Assembly (NCBI GenBank): GCA_039800165.1
Contig: JBDLRH010000153.1
Coordinates: 1 to 18,412 of the forward strand
Direction: 5' to 3'
Source of the DNA: JBDLRH01 sp039800165
GTDB lineage: Bacteria > Pseudomonadota > Gammaproteobacteria > Burkholderiales > Burkholderiaceae_C
Length of the DNA: 18,412 nucleotides
Both the position numbers and the translations under genes were made by a program. The notes beneath the pieces are model-generated. The model searched no databases and had not been told where the DNA came from. It saw only the letters and a program-made list of their open reading frames with translations. Shown here one piece after another: positions 1 through 7,355 of the stretch (position 1 is its first letter; every line of letters begins with the position of its first letter).

Positions 1-588
1 ATCGACATCCTCGTAGTAAAGATGATATCTCGAATCGAAGCCGCCAATCTCTTTAAAATCAGCCCTACTGATCAGCATGAATATGCCAGCGACCCAGTCA
101 GGATGGAGCAATCCATCACTATCACCATATTCACAGTGCCCTTTGGGCTTGAGCAGCCTAAAAAAAAGTTTCCACGGTAAGGGGAATTTCCTCGCACTAT
201 CTTCGAGTTCTCCAGCCGAATTTACGATCCTTGGTGCGACGAGCCCTGTCCCTGGTGTCATCAGGGTTGACAAGAGAACTGGGAATGGATTGCCCATCAA
301 GATGATATCAGGGTTTAGAACGCAAAAACAAGCGCCTTGGGCTGCGGAAAGAGCTCGATTATGATTCTCTGAGAATCCCTTCGGCTTGTCATTAACAATA
401 CATTTGATCGGCGATCGATTTATTTCATTTGAGAAATCATAAAACTCTGCTCTCAGGTTGAAGGTGATGATGATCTCAAGAGGTGTTTCTTGATGGATTG
501 CTATGAGTTTCGGGATGATTTGATAAATGAAATCGATGTGTCCATGACTGATGATGGAGACCGAAATTAACGGGGGGGCTGCCTGCAT
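1..588 (-). CDS. GT2-family glycosyltransferase, 3' end cut by the window edge
   Basis: An open frame starts at ATG 586-588 and stays open for 196 codons to base 1, so the C-terminus lies outside the window. The translation is a family 2 glycosyltransferase. It has an N-terminal beta strand LISVSIISHG (residues 7-16), a nucleotide-sugar stretch NDKPKGFSENHNRAL (66-80), a DXD-like site FCVLNPDIIL (88-97), and WVAGIFMLISRADFKEIGGF (165-184) followed by YYEDVD at the edge, the usual acceptor/catalytic region. Family members add a sugar from a nucleotide donor to a growing lipid-linked glycan at the cytoplasmic membrane. The start lies 7 bases after the stop of the upstream glycosyltransferase, so the two are probably co-transcribed and coupled. 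No good Shine-Dalgarno is visible. The DNA is AT-rich and unlike the housekeeping genes to the right, which suggests lateral origin. The sugar specificity cannot be read from sequence. Confidence 0.88.
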   Translation of the reverse strand, partial: MQAAPPLISVSIISHGHIDFIYQIIPKLIAIHQETPLEIIITFNLRAEFYDFSNEINRSPIKCIVNDKPKGFSENHNRALSAAQGACFCVLNPDIILMGNPFPVLLSTLMTPGTGLVAPRIVNSAGELEDSARKFPLPWKLFFRLLKPKGHCEYGDSDGLLHPDWVAGIFMLISRADFKEIGGFDSRYHLYYEDVD

Positions 589-595
589 CGGAATG

Positions 596-1504
596 TCAGG
601 TGGTTGCTCTGTTACGTGGGCCCGTACGGCCCATGACTCCATGCAAAATGCCCTGCATCATTGCCTTCGCCCTCTGGAGGCGTTGAGGTGCGAAAGTTAG
701 AAAATAGAAGAAAAACTGAAAAAGCCTGTATATGAAAAAAATCTTCCACCGGAAGGGCACGTAATTTTCATGAATCAAAAGAATGGAATTGCGAAACATG
801 TAGTAATCTCGTAATGGACTATGGTGGAAAACATGCCTCCATCGAAGAAACCATAATCGAGAAAACTTGTCACCAATTTCATGATTCAATACTGCATCTG
901 GAGCTCCAAGAAGTTTCCAACCAGCAGCGCGAATTCGGAATGACCATTCTGTATCTACATGGTCAATGAAAAAATCAGATCGCATTAAAGTTTGATCGGA
1001 AATGGCGGATGCACGTAGCATCGTGCCTGACGCGATCAAGAAGGCAACTTCAATAGGTTGAGAGTGGTTGTCTCGTGGAAACCAACGCGTTGGCCAGAAG
1101 GGTGAATCAAGCAGAAAAAAAGATCTCGTGAGAGTTCGAGGATCATAGGTGCTTGGGCCAGCCGCTGCCGCTGTTGGGAATGCATTCAGTGCTTTAATGA
1201 GAGTTTCAACCAGTCCTTGTGTAGGAAGACTATCTTGGTCAAGGATAAGGACAAATTCACTTCCCTGCTCAATTGCTTTGCTGATACCGATGTTTTGAGC
1301 ATGGCCAACTCCAGTGTTAATTTCAAGACTTATGAGATCAGATTGGTAACCTCGACAGATGGCGCTGATCTGTTGATGGATTGATGACTCACTTCCGTTG
1401 TCGATAACGAGTGTCCTGCAACCCGTCATTGCCAAATTCTTGAGTTGATTCTCAAGTGCAGTCGGACTTGGGTTGTAGGTGATCGTGATCGAACTGATGA
1501 TCAT
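596..1504 (-). CDS. GT2-family glycosyltransferase, rhamnosyltransferase-like
   Basis: A complete 302-residue protein of the GT2 rhamnosyltransferase type, predicted to build an O-antigen or similar surface glycan. Visible motifs are the N-terminal strand SSITITYNP (4-12), LVIDNGS (32-38), the metal/nucleotide site LDQDS (88-92) that is typical of rhamnosyltransferases, and DHVDTEWSFRIRAAGW (181-196). A conserved-looking HHSPLRDYYMFRN segment and an aromatic, probably membrane-associated helix (IFFIYRLFQFFFYFLTF) follow near the C-terminus. Length is normal for the family. The start ATG is only 13 bases after the stop of a truncated glycosyltransferase head, and no clear Shine-Dalgarno is present, so translation may rely on reinitiation. 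It is AT-rich: 21 of the 60 bases at 721-780 are G or C by hand count, against 43 of 60 at 13441-13500 in asd. The linkage and sugar specificity are inference only. Confidence 0.9.
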   Translation of the reverse strand: MIISSITITYNPSPTALENQLKNLAMTGCRTLVIDNGSESSIHQQISAICRGYQSDLISLEINTGVGHAQNIGISKAIEQGSEFVLILDQDSLPTQGLVETLIKALNAFPTAAAAGPSTYDPRTLTRSFFLLDSPFWPTRWFPRDNHSQPIEVAFLIASGTMLRASAISDQTLMRSDFFIDHVDTEWSFRIRAAGWKLLGAPDAVLNHEIGDKFSRLWFLRWRHVFHHSPLRDYYMFRNSILLIHENYVPFRWKIFFIYRLFQFFFYFLTFAPQRLQRAKAMMQGILHGVMGRTGPRNRATT

Positions 1505-1517
1505 ATTTGATTGGATT

Positions 1518-1715
1518 TTAAATATCAGCGCTCATGGACGTGTACCTGGCTGGTGCGACCTGCAATTGCGTACTCACTTGCTCGGTGTCGTCAACCACGA
1601 GCACCTGCGTTGCCTGGCCGCAGATACTGTCAAGCACGGCACGCAGCACAGTTCGATCGGATCGGTATGCGACCAGGACACAGGAGACCGTGGGCGACGT
1701 TCCCGACGCTTTCAT
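1518..1715 (-). pseudogene. Truncated N-terminal remnant of a GT2 glycosyltransferase
   Basis: A 65-codon frame that begins like a GT2 glycosyltransferase (TVSCVLVAYRSD at 9-20, then QVLVVDDTE at 37-45) and ends in TAA at 1518-1520, long before any catalytic DXD region. Normal members have about 280-330 residues. Its ATG overlaps the TGA of the methyltransferase as ATGA (1712-1715), the standard tight coupling of an intact operon, so this was probably the start of a real gene. Composition is like the methyltransferase, and the AT-rich DNA begins just where the frame ends. The next gene is a different, complete glycosyltransferase starting 13 bases later. I infer that recombination replaced the body of the original gene. 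The alternative, a functional short protein, is unlikely because the catalytic half is missing. Confidence 0.75.
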
Positions 1716-2770
1716 CGTATTGCCACCAGTGTGAGGAACTCGCTACGACCGCGTGTGAAGCGTTGCTTCAATGCTGGCCAAAGATACTGAAGGCGGGGTC
1801 GTTGAGCCGATGGCAAAGCAATGAATGATGCGTAATCCAGGCCATGCCGTAATGCTTCACAGCTCGCATACAGGTCCATGGCGGTCACGATGGACGTCGG
1901 GAGCACCTTGATTTGTCTAAATCCAGAAGACGCAAGGCGCTTAACAAGATTTGACTCCGTCCAGATCGTCAAGTGGCGTGGCGGCTCAAGTCCGCGCCAG
2001 CTCACTCCATAGAGCTCGTGCCCAAGACTGCAGGCGTTTGGTGTTTGGATCCACAAAGTGCCGTCCGGTTTCAGTACTCGCCATACCTCTCGAAGCCAAT
2101 CGACAGGCTCGTGGACATGTTCCAAAACGTGGCTGCACGTGACATGGTCGAAGCGCCGGGACGCGAGTGAGCGCAGCGTATCGAGTCCGCCTTGGTGAAC
2201 TTCAAGCCCATCTTTGCGCGCGACTTCCACCGCAACCGCATCGAAATCGATGCCGAACACTTTCCACCCCGCTGAGCGCGCCAATTTTAGGTATGCACCG
2301 CTCCCGCAGCCCACGTCCAGTAGCTCGCCTGTGAAATCTGGTAAGGGGCCTGGCAAGCCACGCATCTGTTGTTCGATTGCGCCGGGAAGGACCGGCAAAC
2401 ATGGAATCACCCACCTTCCCAAGCGTAACGCTTTCTGGGACATGACGCCCCAACGGGCCTGCCGGTAGCCGTTAGCCAAGCGCCTCAAGAGCTGTCGGGG
2501 ATTCCCGCGTTTGGTTGCAATGGCCGTCAGTTGTGGCGCGTGAGTGAGGTAGCGCTCGTAAGCACGCCAGATGCTGCTCTCTGTTGGCCGAGGGTCCAAG
2601 TACAGCGTGGCGCAGTCCGTGCAACGCTGTATGTTCCACAGGTCATCGCTGCAGGCGAAAAGGTTGTCGCGTAGGTTGGCATGCGCCAATTCCCGCTGAA
2701 GGCTGCCGCATATAGGGCATTGGCCTAGTTTCTCAAGTTCGTGTTCAGACCAGGACATCAAGTGGATCAC
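1712..2770 (-). CDS. Class I SAM-dependent methyltransferase with N-terminal zinc-binding motif
   Basis: A 352-residue protein. An N-terminal cysteine cluster (CPIC at 18-21, CTDC at 50-53) resembles a zinc ribbon. It is followed by a linker and a Rossmann-type methyltransferase domain with motif I LLDVGCGSG (150-158), the FGID acidic loop that contacts SAM ribose, and the HVLEHV-EP segment common to Methyltransf_11/23 families. Such proteins are frequent in O-antigen and capsule loci, where they methylate sugars or glycan ends; the substrate here is unknown. I chose GTG at 2768-2770, which directly follows the flippase stop (TGA-GTG with no gap) and has a weak GGA upstream. ATG at 2756-2758 (residue 5) is an alternative. 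The 3' end overlaps the next start as ATGA. Composition is intermediate between the core genes and the AT-rich left end. Confidence 0.88.
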   Translation of the reverse strand: MIHLMSWSEHELEKLGQCPICGSLQRELAHANLRDNLFACSDDLWNIQRCTDCATLYLDPRPTESSIWRAYERYLTHAPQLTAIATKRGNPRQLLRRLANGYRQARWGVMSQKALRLGRWVIPCLPVLPGAIEQQMRGLPGPLPDFTGELLDVGCGSGAYLKLARSAGWKVFGIDFDAVAVEVARKDGLEVHQGGLDTLRSLASRRFDHVTCSHVLEHVHEPVDWLREVWRVLKPDGTLWIQTPNACSLGHELYGVSWRGLEPPRHLTIWTESNLVKRLASSGFRQIKVLPTSIVTAMDLYASCEALRHGLDYASFIALPSAQRPRLQYLWPALKQRFTRGRSEFLTLVAIR

Positions 2771-4159
2771 TCATAAATTCCACAACGCGATCCCCATGCA
2801 GGCGCTGGACATGCCTAACCCGGCCAAGAGCGATGTGCGAAGAAGCGGTCGCCAAGGAGTAGCTATGACCCATGCTGCTGCATGGAGCAGAACTGCGTCT
2901 GCAGCAGCGCGTGCGCTCCATACAACCGCTGCTCCCAAGATGCCATGGTTTTGTACGGCCCAATACAAAGCAAGCAGATACGGCAGGAGTTGTGCGAGGA
3001 GTAATCGAGCGGGAATGTCTGCCCGTCCCTTGCTTTGCAGAAGTGAAAGCGGCACATGGGCCAAGCCATTCAGGGCGACTCCGACTATCAGCCACTGGGC
3101 AACTGCAGCACTCCTTACAGCAAGTTCTGATCCGATCCAGGCACTCAGAAGTTGATGTGCGTATACGCAGACCACCATCACTGTTCCCAGCCATGCCATT
3201 AGCAGTAAGTGGACAGTGTTCTGCGATAGACGCTGGATGTCCTGCGGCAGCTCCGTGTGTGCATGGGAGCGGACAAACAGCGGAAACAGAACAGCCACTA
3301 CTGCGATGGGTAGCATTGGAAGCCTGATCAGGACATCGAATGGCAATGCGTAATGAGTCACTGCTGCCGCAGAGACTGTCGCGGCTATGAGAAAGCGGTC
3401 TGAATACAAGAAAAATGGACCTACAGCCTGCGTGACGGTCATCCATCCCCCGGATAAAAGAATGCGGCGCAGATCAACTGCCGTGCGTGCTCCATCTGAC
3501 ACAGACCATTCACGAACCATCCACGCGGACACGGCGCCAGCCGCAATGCGTGAGGCGAGCAGTGAGCCGAATATCCATGCGATGTCCTGCGTCTGCGTGG
3601 CTGTCAGCAAAGGAGCAAGGTACGTTGCCACGCCCAGCGGTATGCGAACTGCGTTGACGCTTACGAATCTGCTGTGTGCCTCAAGAATGCTGATACTGCT
3701 GTTCAGCCATATCGTGGTGGGGATGCAAAGCACCAATGCAGCCCATGCTGCGGCTGGGGATTGAGTCTGGGCGGACAAGGTCGGCCAATAGGTCACAAGC
3801 AGGGGGTAAACAGCAAGAAGCAGCACGGCCCAGGCGAAGCCGATGCCGTTGAGCAACCGCCGTACTTTGCGAATCACCGCACGTGTACCTTGTGGGTCGT
3901 AGTCTTCACGCTGCCCGATTTCAATCGTGAGCGCCTTGCCCAAGCCCAAGTCCAACACGCCGAGAGAGCCAACCACAGCCCATCCAAGTGTCAGAACAGC
4001 GAAGCCTTCCTGACCGAGCCGTTTAACCAATACAGGGACCGACAGCAGGGCCATCAGAACGGGCAGGGCGATCCCTACTACGTTCAAGGCAACATTAACT
4101 CCATGCTGGAGCCCTGTTGTCGATTGGCCAGGTGCTGTTGTCATGCTGTCGTGACGCAT
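2771..4159 (-). CDS. Wzx-like polysaccharide flippase (MATE/MOP superfamily)
   Basis: A 462-residue, very hydrophobic protein with many predicted transmembrane segments spread over its whole length, as in O-antigen flippases of the MOP exporter superfamily, which usually have 12-14 helices. The N-terminal region includes VVGIALPVLMALLSVPVL and the segment FAVLTLGWAVVGSLGVLDLGLGKAL, typical of Wzx/RfbX-like proteins (loop glycine/aspartate pattern LDLGLGKAL). Its role would be to move undecaprenyl-diphosphate-linked glycan units across the inner membrane. It is the first gene of the polysaccharide cluster in the direction of transcription and its stop abuts the methyltransferase start. ATG 4157-4159 is taken as start; the Shine-Dalgarno is poor, and ATG at 4142-4144 (residue 6) is possible. 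The 140 bases upstream, after the LON-domain gene, are moderately AT-rich and show no convincing promoter or JUMPstart element. Confidence 0.88.
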   Translation of the reverse strand: MRHDSMTTAPGQSTTGLQHGVNVALNVVGIALPVLMALLSVPVLVKRLGQEGFAVLTLGWAVVGSLGVLDLGLGKALTIEIGQREDYDPQGTRAVIRKVRRLLNGIGFAWAVLLLAVYPLLVTYWPTLSAQTQSPAAAWAALVLCIPTTIWLNSSISILEAHSRFVSVNAVRIPLGVATYLAPLLTATQTQDIAWIFGSLLASRIAAGAVSAWMVREWSVSDGARTAVDLRRILLSGGWMTVTQAVGPFFLYSDRFLIAATVSAAAVTHYALPFDVLIRLPMLPIAVVAVLFPLFVRSHAHTELPQDIQRLSQNTVHLLLMAWLGTVMVVCVYAHQLLSAWIGSELAVRSAAVAQWLIVGVALNGLAHVPLSLLQSKGRADIPARLLLAQLLPYLLALYWAVQNHGILGAAVVWSARAAADAVLLHAAAWVIATPWRPLLRTSLLAGLGMSSACMGIALWNL

Positions 4160-4299
4160 AGACCCACAGATCAGCTCCCTGACCGTGTCTGATGCACATC
4201 AACTTTAGAGGGCAAGATGTGCCGTCGAGTCCACCTTTTTGCTCTTTTCTGGCTTGTACAACGGTCGCTGTTTCCGGTCTGCCGCCGACGGTGGGGCTG

Positions 4300-4962
4300 T
4301 CAGGGCGTGGTGCGTGACCTCCTCGTCAGCCAATCCCCCACCAACTCCAACCTCATCAACGGACTCCCCAGCTCCATCATCCGCTGCTTGTCCACTGCCC
4401 CGATAGGCAGCAACTCACACCACCGGTTCGCCACCCAAGCGCAATCGTCCAGCCGCCACGGTTCGGCAAACGGAAACTGCAGTTCCGCACGGGCGGCCTG
4501 CTCCGGGGTGAGTTCTGCGCTCATTTGCGCCTTCAGCCGGGTCAGTACCTCGCCCAGCGCGCGGGCCACGGGCTGCAGGTCTTCGGGCACGGCCACCTCG
4601 GGGTCGTCGGGCAAGGTCTCGGCGGCGCCCGTCCACAGGCCGTGCTTGAGTTGCCGCGACTCGGCCAGCCGGAACCTTTGCCCGCCTACGGCGCGGATCA
4701 TCATCAGGCCCGGCTGGGGCGCCTCGAGGTGGGTGATGTGCGCCAGCGTGCCCACCTGTGCAAAGCTTTCGGTGGCGTCGGGGCGGCGCACTTCGTGCCC
4801 CTGTGTCAGCGACACCACGCCGAAGGGGCGGCCTTCTTTCCAGCAGCGGCCGATCATGTCGAGGTAGCGCACCTCGAAGATGCGCAGCGGCAGCACGCCG
4901 CCCGGAAACAGCACCGTCCCCAGGGGGAACAGAGGTAACTCGGTCAGTGTGGTGGTGCTCAC
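4300..4962 (-). CDS. LON peptidase N-terminal (substrate-binding) domain protein
   Basis: A 220-residue protein that opens with the LON N-domain signature LTELPLFPLGTVLFPGG, then LPLRIFEVRYLDMI, and later GVVSLTQGHEV and an AHITHLEAPQPGLMMIRAVG core. No AAA+ ATPase or Ser-Lys protease domain follows, so this is the stand-alone N-domain family. Its function is poorly defined, perhaps substrate recruitment or chaperone-like binding. I prefer GTG 4960-4962 because family members start a few residues before the LPLFPLG motif. ATG 4981-4983 would add seven residues and has a better placed GGAA upstream. The frame stays open further up to 5316, but that extension is low-complexity and antisense to the YggT gene. 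The gene is divergent from that YggT gene with almost no space between starts. It precedes the polysaccharide cluster by 140 bases, and co-transcription is possible. Confidence 0.85.
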   Translation of the reverse strand: MSTTTLTELPLFPLGTVLFPGGVLPLRIFEVRYLDMIGRCWKEGRPFGVVSLTQGHEVRRPDATESFAQVGTLAHITHLEAPQPGLMMIRAVGGQRFRLAESRQLKHGLWTGAAETLPDDPEVAVPEDLQPVARALGEVLTRLKAQMSAELTPEQAARAELQFPFAEPWRLDDCAWVANRWCELLPIGAVDKQRMMELGSPLMRLELVGDWLTRRSRTTP

Positions 4963-4967
4963 GCCGA

Positions 4968-4973
4968 TATCAT
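4968..4973 (+). promoter_or_regulatory. Possible -10 element for the YggT gene
   Basis: TATCAT matches the sigma-70 -10 consensus at five of six positions and ends 8 bases before the ATG at 4982. Start of transcription would fall near A4980, giving an almost leaderless mRNA, which fits the absence of a Shine-Dalgarno upstream of this ATG. No good -35 is visible, so confidence is low. Confidence 0.3.
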
Positions 4974-4981
4974 CCCACGAC

Positions 4982-5533
4982 ATGCTGTTCCAGATCATCT
5001 CCCTGCTGCTGGATGTGGCCACCGCGCTGCTGGGCGGCGCCTGCCTGCTGCGGGCCTGGATGCAGGCCCAGCGCGTGCCCTTCGGCAACCCACTGGGCCG
5101 CTTCGTGCTGGCCTTGTCCGACTGGCTGGTGCTGCCGCTGCGCCGCCTGCTGCCCCCCAAGGGCCGCTGGGACTGGGCCTGCCTGGTGGCGGCATGGATC
5201 ATCGAGATGGGCCAATACGCCATCCTGTGGACGCTGGCCGGGGCCAAGGCCGGCCCGGCCGCGCTGCCCTTGCTGGCGCTGTTCGGCGTGGTCCGGCTGG
5301 CCATCTCCACCACCATGGGGCTGGTGCTGATCTACGCCATCCTGTCGTGGGTGCGTGCGGATTCTCCCCTGGGCGATGTGGTTGACCGCCTGTGCGCGCC
5401 GATGCTGCGGCCGCTGCGACGGCTGCTGCCGCTGGTGGGCGGGGTTGACCTGTCGCCGCTTGCGCTGCTGGTGGGGCTGCAGATCGCATCGATGGTGCTG
5501 ACCGCGATCCAGCACCAAGTGCTGATGGGCTGA
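4982..5533 (+). CDS. YggT family integral membrane protein
   Basis: A 183-residue membrane protein with four hydrophobic stretches arranged as two similar halves. Each half has a helix followed by a conserved-looking loop: the N-terminal half has VPFGNPLGRFVLALSDWLVL and LRRLLPP, the C-terminal half has IYAILSWVRADSPLGDVVDRL, then MLRPLRRLLP. This repeat and the P-LRRLLP ends are hallmarks of the YggT family (two YGGT repeats), membrane proteins often encoded near cell-division or proline-metabolism genes and linked to osmotic tolerance, with no firm biochemical role. ATG 4982-4984 is chosen because the protein starts there directly with the first helix (MLFQIISLLLDVATALL). The frame extends upstream to 4880 but only through the antisense of the LON gene. 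It is the only clear plus-strand gene, divergent from the LON gene and convergent with accD. Confidence 0.87.
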   Translation: MLFQIISLLLDVATALLGGACLLRAWMQAQRVPFGNPLGRFVLALSDWLVLPLRRLLPPKGRWDWACLVAAWIIEMGQYAILWTLAGAKAGPAALPLLALFGVVRLAISTTMGLVLIYAILSWVRADSPLGDVVDRLCAPMLRPLRRLLPLVGGVDLSPLALLVGLQIASMVLTAIQHQVLMG

Positions 5534-5540
5534 GCGCCTG

Positions 5541-5557
5541 CGCTGAGCCACTCAGCG
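5541..5557 (+). terminator. Hairpin after the YggT gene
   Basis: A perfect 7-bp inverted repeat (CGCTGAG, loop CCA, CTCAGCG) starts 8 bases after the YggT stop. It is not followed by a T-run, so it may act weakly, in both directions, or only as a 3' end stabiliser. Confidence 0.35.
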
Positions 5558-5579
5558 GCTTGCCCGCCGCGACGAAGCC

Positions 5580-5597
5580 GAAGGCCGGATGGCCTCC
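5580..5597 (-). terminator. Hairpin after accD
   Basis: On the minus strand, 11 bases past the accD stop, GGAGGCC and GGCCTTC can pair around the loop ATCC (7 bp with one G-U). No U-rich tail follows. Together with the hairpin at 5541-5557 it fills the 75-base convergent gap between accD and the YggT gene. Confidence 0.3.
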
Positions 5598-5608
5598 AGC
5601 TCAAACCA

Positions 5609-6481
5609 TCAGCTCACCGCATCGGCCGGCTGGCGCTGCAGCATTGCCAGCACGCTGGCCACGGTCTTGCGCAGTTCGCGGCGGTCGCAGATGAAGTCGA
5701 CCGCACCTTTTTCCTGCAGGAACTCCGCGCGCTGGAAGCCCTCGGGCAGCGTCACGCGCACGGTGGACTCAATCACCCGCGGGCCGGCAAAGCCGATCAG
5801 CGCCTTGGGCTCGGCAATCACCACATCGCCCATGAACGCAAAGCCCGCGCTCACGCCACCCATGGTGGGGTCGGTCAGCACGCTGACGTAGGGCAGGCCC
5901 TTCTTGGCCAGCCGCGTGAGTGCGGCGTTGGTCTTGGCCATCTGCATCAGGCTCAGCAGACCTTCCTGCATGCGCGCACCGCCGGTGGCGGTGAAGCAGA
6001 CGAACGGCACCTTCTGTTCGATGGCGGTCTGTACGCCGCGCACGAAGCGCTCGCCCACCACCGAGCCCATCGAGCCACCCATGAAGTCAAATTCGAAGCA
6101 GGCTGCCACCAGGCTGATGCTGTGCACCGCGCCGCCCATCACCACCAGGGCGTCGGTCTCGCCGGTGTCTTCCAGCGCCTCTTTCAGGCGCTCGGGGTAC
6201 TTTCGGCTGTCCTTGAACTTGAGCGCATCCACCGGGATGACCTCTTGCCCGATCTCGTAGCGGCCCTCGGCGTCCAGAAAGCCGTCCAGCCGGGCGCGCG
6301 CGCCGATGCGGTGGTGGTGGCTGCAGGTGGGGCAGACGTTGAGGTTCTGCTCCAGGTCGGTCTTGTAGAGCACCGATTCGCAGCTCGGGCACTTGATCCA
6401 CAGGCCCTCGGGCACGCTGCGGCGCTCGGTCGGGTCGGTGTGCTGGATCTTCGGGGGAAGCAGTTTTTCAAGCCAGCTCAT
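5609..6481 (-). CDS. accD: Acetyl-CoA carboxylase carboxyltransferase subunit beta
   Basis: A 290-residue protein, normal for bacterial AccD. With AccA it transfers the carboxyl group from carboxybiotin to acetyl-CoA, giving malonyl-CoA, the committed step of fatty-acid synthesis in the cytoplasm. The four-cysteine zinc ribbon is intact (CPSC 31-34, CPTC 50-53). The crotonase-like core follows, with FEFDFMGGSMGSVVGERF, FTATGGARMQEG, LTDPTMGGVSAGFA and FAGPRVIESTVR. ATG 6479-6481 has a strong AGGAG a few bases upstream. It lies 58 bases after trpA in the same direction with no terminator between, so it is probably expressed with trpFBA, a linkage common in beta- and gamma-proteobacteria. The folC gene that often follows accD in relatives is absent here; a convergent YggT gene is found instead. 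Confidence 0.97.
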   Translation of the reverse strand: MSWLEKLLPPKIQHTDPTERRSVPEGLWIKCPSCESVLYKTDLEQNLNVCPTCSHHHRIGARARLDGFLDAEGRYEIGQEVIPVDALKFKDSRKYPERLKEALEDTGETDALVVMGGAVHSISLVAACFEFDFMGGSMGSVVGERFVRGVQTAIEQKVPFVCFTATGGARMQEGLLSLMQMAKTNAALTRLAKKGLPYVSVLTDPTMGGVSAGFAFMGDVVIAEPKALIGFAGPRVIESTVRVTLPEGFQRAEFLQEKGAVDFICDRRELRKTVASVLAMLQRQPADAVS

Positions 6482-6539
6482 GGGAACTCCTGATGGGCGG
6501 CGGGCGCCCCCGGCAAGGCCGAAGGGCTGGAGTGCCGGA

Positions 6540-7355
6540 TTATGCGCGTGCGTCCAGCGCCAGGCGGATGCCGCGCAGGAAGTCGGCCGCCGTGGCCGCC
6601 ACCTTCTCGCGCGGCTGCTCCTCGATCAGCTGGATGATCTTGCTGCCGATCACCACCGCATCCGCCACGCGGCCAATCGCCTGCGCGGTCTGCGCGTCGC
6701 GGATGCCGAAACCCACGCCCACTGGCACGTTCACATGCTTGCGGATGCGCGGCAGCATCCGCTCCACCGCCGCGGTGTCCAGGTGGCCGGCACCCGTCAC
6801 GCCTTTCAGCGACACGTAATACACATAGCCGCTGGCCACACGCGCCACCAAATCCATGCGCTCGTCGGTGCTCGTGGGGGCCAGCAGGAAGATCAGGTCC
6901 AGGCCCTGCGCCTTGAGCTTGGCGGCGAATTCCTCGCACTCTTCGGGCGGGTAGTCGACGATCAGCACACCGTCGACACTGGCGGCGGCCGCATCGCGGA
7001 TGAAGGCATCCTTGCCGTGCTTCAGGTCGTAGCGCTCCACCGGGTTGGCGTATCCCATCAGCACCACCGGCGTCTTGCCGTCCCTGGCGCGGAAGTCGCG
7101 CACCATCTGTAGCACCTGGGCCATGCCGATGCCAAAGGTCAGCGCCTTCTCGCCCGCCTTCTGGATCACCGGGCCATCGGCCATCGGGTCAGAAAACGGA
7201 ACGCCCAGTTCGATGATGTCGGCGCCCGCGGCCACCATGCCGTGCATCAGCTCGGGCGTGACGTCGGCGTAGGGGAACCCGGCGGTGACGTAAGGAATCA
7301 GCGCCTTGCGGCCCTGGGCCTTCAGCGACGCCAGCGTGCCAGCGATGCGGCTCAT
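6540..7355 (-). CDS. trpA: Tryptophan synthase alpha subunit
   Basis: A 271-residue TIM-barrel protein that cleaves indole-3-glycerol phosphate to indole and glyceraldehyde 3-phosphate, passing indole through a tunnel to TrpB. The catalytic pair is visible: Glu49 in DIIELGVPFSDP and Asp60 in MADGP. VGVGFGIRDAQ and ADAVVIGSKI near the C-terminus make the phosphate-binding loops. The start ATG 7353-7355 overlaps the trpB stop as ATGA, and GAGG in the last trpB codons sits at the right distance to act as its ribosome binding site. The same frame stays open far upstream inside trpB (to 8225), but that part is a low-complexity shadow. Length is as usual for the family. Confidence 0.97.
   Translation of the reverse strand: MSRIAGTLASLKAQGRKALIPYVTAGFPYADVTPELMHGMVAAGADIIELGVPFSDPMADGPVIQKAGEKALTFGIGMAQVLQMVRDFRARDGKTPVVLMGYANPVERYDLKHGKDAFIRDAAAASVDGVLIVDYPPEECEEFAAKLKAQGLDLIFLLAPTSTDERMDLVARVASGYVYYVSLKGVTGAGHLDTAAVERMLPRIRKHVNVPVGVGFGIRDAQTAQAIGRVADAVVIGSKIIQLIEEQPREKVAATAADFLRGIRLALDARA

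Noticed and set aside
77..364. 95-codon plus-strand frame at the left edge
   Set aside because: It is antisense to the glycosyltransferase frame that runs without stop from 588 to 1 and shows GT2 motifs; the plus-strand translation has no recognisable feature.
2745..3446. 233-codon minus-strand frame inside the flippase gene
   Set aside because: It overlaps the flippase in another frame, is Cys/Ser/Arg-rich without domain features, and the flippase frame has consistent membrane-helix content.
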